From QQUD01 sp039029915 (GTDB lineage Bacteria > Chloroflexota > Anaerolineae > Promineifilales > Promineifilaceae), in the NCBI GenBank assembly GCA_039029915.1, contig JBCCFD010000004.1, forward strand, positions 1-52,573: a stretch of DNA of 52,573 bases. The letters run 5' to 3'. The notes under the pieces are model-generated. The model was not told the DNA's origin. It worked only from the letters and a program-made list of their open reading frames with translations, and did not search any database. The position numbers and the translations under genes were made by a program. Positions 51,261 through 52,573 of the stretch are shown one piece after another. Numbering within the stretch: the stretch's first letter is position 1; the number at the start of each line of letters is the position of its first letter.

Positions 51261-52499
51261 ATGATTCCAATTACAGAAGATTGCCCAAATTGTGGTCAAT
51301 CCAACATTTCTGTTTTTTATGAAGTATCAAAAGTGCCGACGAATAGCGTCCTTCTTCTATCGACACAAGAAGAAGCCCTCAACTTCCCCACCGGCAGCAT
51401 TCGCTTAGGTGTGTGCCATTACTGCGGGTTCATTTACAACATCGACTTTGATCTTTCTCTAACGGAATATTCGGCAAAATATGAGGCAACCCAAGGGTAT
51501 TCGCCGACTTTTAACAAGTTTCATAAAAAGCTCGCTCAGGATTTGATTGATAAATTTGAGCTTCACCAAAAAGAGATCATTGAGATTGGATGTGACAAGG
51601 GTGACTTTATTACCATGCTCTGCGAAATGGGTAACAACAAAGGCACCGGTTTTGACCCCGCTTATGTTCCGGGACGGCACCCATCAGAAATTGCCGATCA
51701 ACTGACCTTTATTGCCGACTTTTATGGCGAAAAGTTTGCTTCGCACACGGCCGATTTTATCTGCTGTAAGATGACGCTAGAACATATCCCCGACACCGGT
51801 GATTTTGTCCAAACCGTACGCAACTCGGTGGGAGACAAAGCGTCGATCATTTTTTTCCAGATACCAAATGCCAACTATGTGCTTGATGATTTAGCCTTTT
51901 GGGATGTCTATTATGAGCATTGCTCTTACTTTACGGCAGGCTCACTGTCTCACCTTTTTGAGCAGTCTGGGTTTAAGTCTGTGAGCACATGGACCGATTA
52001 CGATGACCAATATTTGATGATTGAAGCGCTCCCCCGTCAACAAAATGGGGTGATTCCAACCCCTGAGGGTGTTGAGGAAACTGTCCAAAAGGCGGCTCAC
52101 TTTGAAACGGCCGTTCACAATTTACGACAAGTGTGGCAGGTTAGAATTAACGATTTTCGCAAAAACGGCCGTAAATTTGTGCTTTGGGGGGGCGGCAGCA
52201 AGGGGGTCGCCTTTTTAACCACGCTTGGGCTAACGCTAGACGACATTCAATACGTTGTTGATATCAATCCGATCAAAAGCGGCACCTTCATGGCTGCCAC
52301 CGGTCAAGAAATCGTCGGCCCTGACTTTTTGAAAACCTATCAACCCGATGTCATTATCATCATGAATCCCATTTACACCGAAGAAATCACAAACGACCTT
52401 CATAACATGGGATTATCACCTGAGATTTTGACCAGAACTTCCCAAAAAACAGGAGCGGTGATGGGCTTGCTGACTGAGGCCATTGTAATCGAAAAGTAA
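51261..52499 (+). CDS. SAM-dependent C-methyltransferase with intact zinc site
   Basis: A 412-residue homologue of the methyltransferase at 8843. The zinc domain is complete: C8-x2-C11 and C52-x2-C55 (CPNC and CHYC). The SAM fold includes IIEIGCDKGDFITML and the MTLEHIPD region. EHCSYFTAGSLSHLFEQSGF and FVLWGGGSKGVAFLTTLGL mark the C-terminal domain. It likely methylates a nucleotide-linked sugar. It stands on the plus strand, away from the main locus; its partners may lie to the right of the window. Two ACGGCCGT octamers lie near 52107 and 52165. Confidence 0.85.
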   Translation: MIPITEDCPNCGQSNISVFYEVSKVPTNSVLLLSTQEEALNFPTGSIRLGVCHYCGFIYNIDFDLSLTEYSAKYEATQGYSPTFNKFHKKLAQDLIDKFELHQKEIIEIGCDKGDFITMLCEMGNNKGTGFDPAYVPGRHPSEIADQLTFIADFYGEKFASHTADFICCKMTLEHIPDTGDFVQTVRNSVGDKASIIFFQIPNANYVLDDLAFWDVYYEHCSYFTAGSLSHLFEQSGFKSVSTWTDYDDQYLMIEALPRQQNGVIPTPEGVEETVQKAAHFETAVHNLRQVWQVRINDFRKNGRKFVLWGGGSKGVAFLTTLGLTLDDIQYVVDINPIKSGTFMAATGQEIVGPDFLKTYQPDVIIIMNPIYTEEITNDLHNMGLSPEILTRTSQKTGAVMGLLTEAIVIEK

Positions 52500-52573
52500 A
52501 AGTGCTGCATTACCTAGCACAAGCCTTATGGTAAGTCTTTCCCAATAATCATGGCAGGGAAAAGTACTCTCTA

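Noticed and set aside
51073..51264. A 63-codon plus-strand frame before the right-hand methyltransferase
   Set aside because: No ribosome site or domain pattern, and it overlaps the methyltransferase start. Four Cys residues suggested a zinc finger, but spacing and context do not support it.
1..52573. tRNA, rRNA, CRISPR arrays, prophage or transposase genes
   Set aside because: I looked for TTCGAATCC-type T-arms, spaced direct repeats and transposase or integrase motifs. A TTCGAA near 29690 is inside the priming transferase gene. Nothing else was convincing.

Overview
The window looks like a chromosomal segment of an AT-leaning, filament-type Chloroflexota bacterium (Anaerolineae/Caldilineae/Ardenticatenia range). 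This is inferred from gene content rather than any rRNA marker: large secreted proteins with InlB-type B-repeats that end in a short LP-(L/V)-(I/V)-x-R tail, tandem DUF3105 proteins, a CopC-CopD-cytochrome c fusion, and an Hsp33/YggS/YggT housekeeping background. The octamer ACGGCCGT is scattered across the whole window at far more than chance frequency (about 40 copies counted by eye, in genes of every class).

Region 1 (about 1-30,000, all on the minus strand) is an extracellular polysaccharide and cell-surface locus. In transcription order it encodes: a priming sugar-phosphate transferase; a Wzz-type chain-length protein fused to a tyrosine-kinase-like ATPase; a sulfotransferase and a Wzy-like polymerase; two GT4 enzymes; a GT39/ArnT-like membrane glycosyltransferase; a second sulfotransferase; an RmlD-like reductase; two more GT4 and two GT2 enzymes; a Wzx-type flippase; an RfbF cytidylyltransferase with an SDR enzyme and a C-methyltransferase; two large InlB-repeat/lectin-like secreted proteins; two further sulfotransferases; and the start of a secreted beta-helix protein. 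Four sulfotransferases in a Wzx/Wzy-type cluster suggest a sulfated, partly methylated exopolysaccharide. Hairpins mark ends of several sub-operons, and a shared palindrome (ACTTTG-N4-CAAAGT) sits upstream of three of them.

Region 2 (about 30,000-43,500) is mixed housekeeping and regulation: a putative structured RNA with a good terminator; a lipoprotein sugar (sorbosone-type) dehydrogenase with an apparently leaderless start; yggS-yggT; a second putative structured RNA; a two-component system with a His/Gly-rich membrane protein; a stand-alone receiver; two crotonases; hslO (Hsp33); a Gfo/Idh/MocA oxidoreductase; and a CarH-like B12 photoreceptor-regulator divergent from a BtuF-like protein lacking a signal peptide.

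Region 3 (about 43,500-52,573) holds tandem DUF3105 proteins, a Crp/Fnr regulator, an ECF sigma factor with its putative anti-sigma partner, a CopC-CopD-YtkA-like-cytochrome c fusion with a companion YtkA-like protein, a tiny membrane protein among several hairpins, and a second zinc-type C-methyltransferase.

Four copies of a ~116-bp palindromic repeat (MITE-like, ends TTAAGTG/CACTTAA) lie at 24.5, 38.5, 40.7 and 45.9 kb. One copy supplies the C-terminus of the anti-sigma-like protein. No rRNA, tRNA, CRISPR array, transposase or phage gene was recognised.
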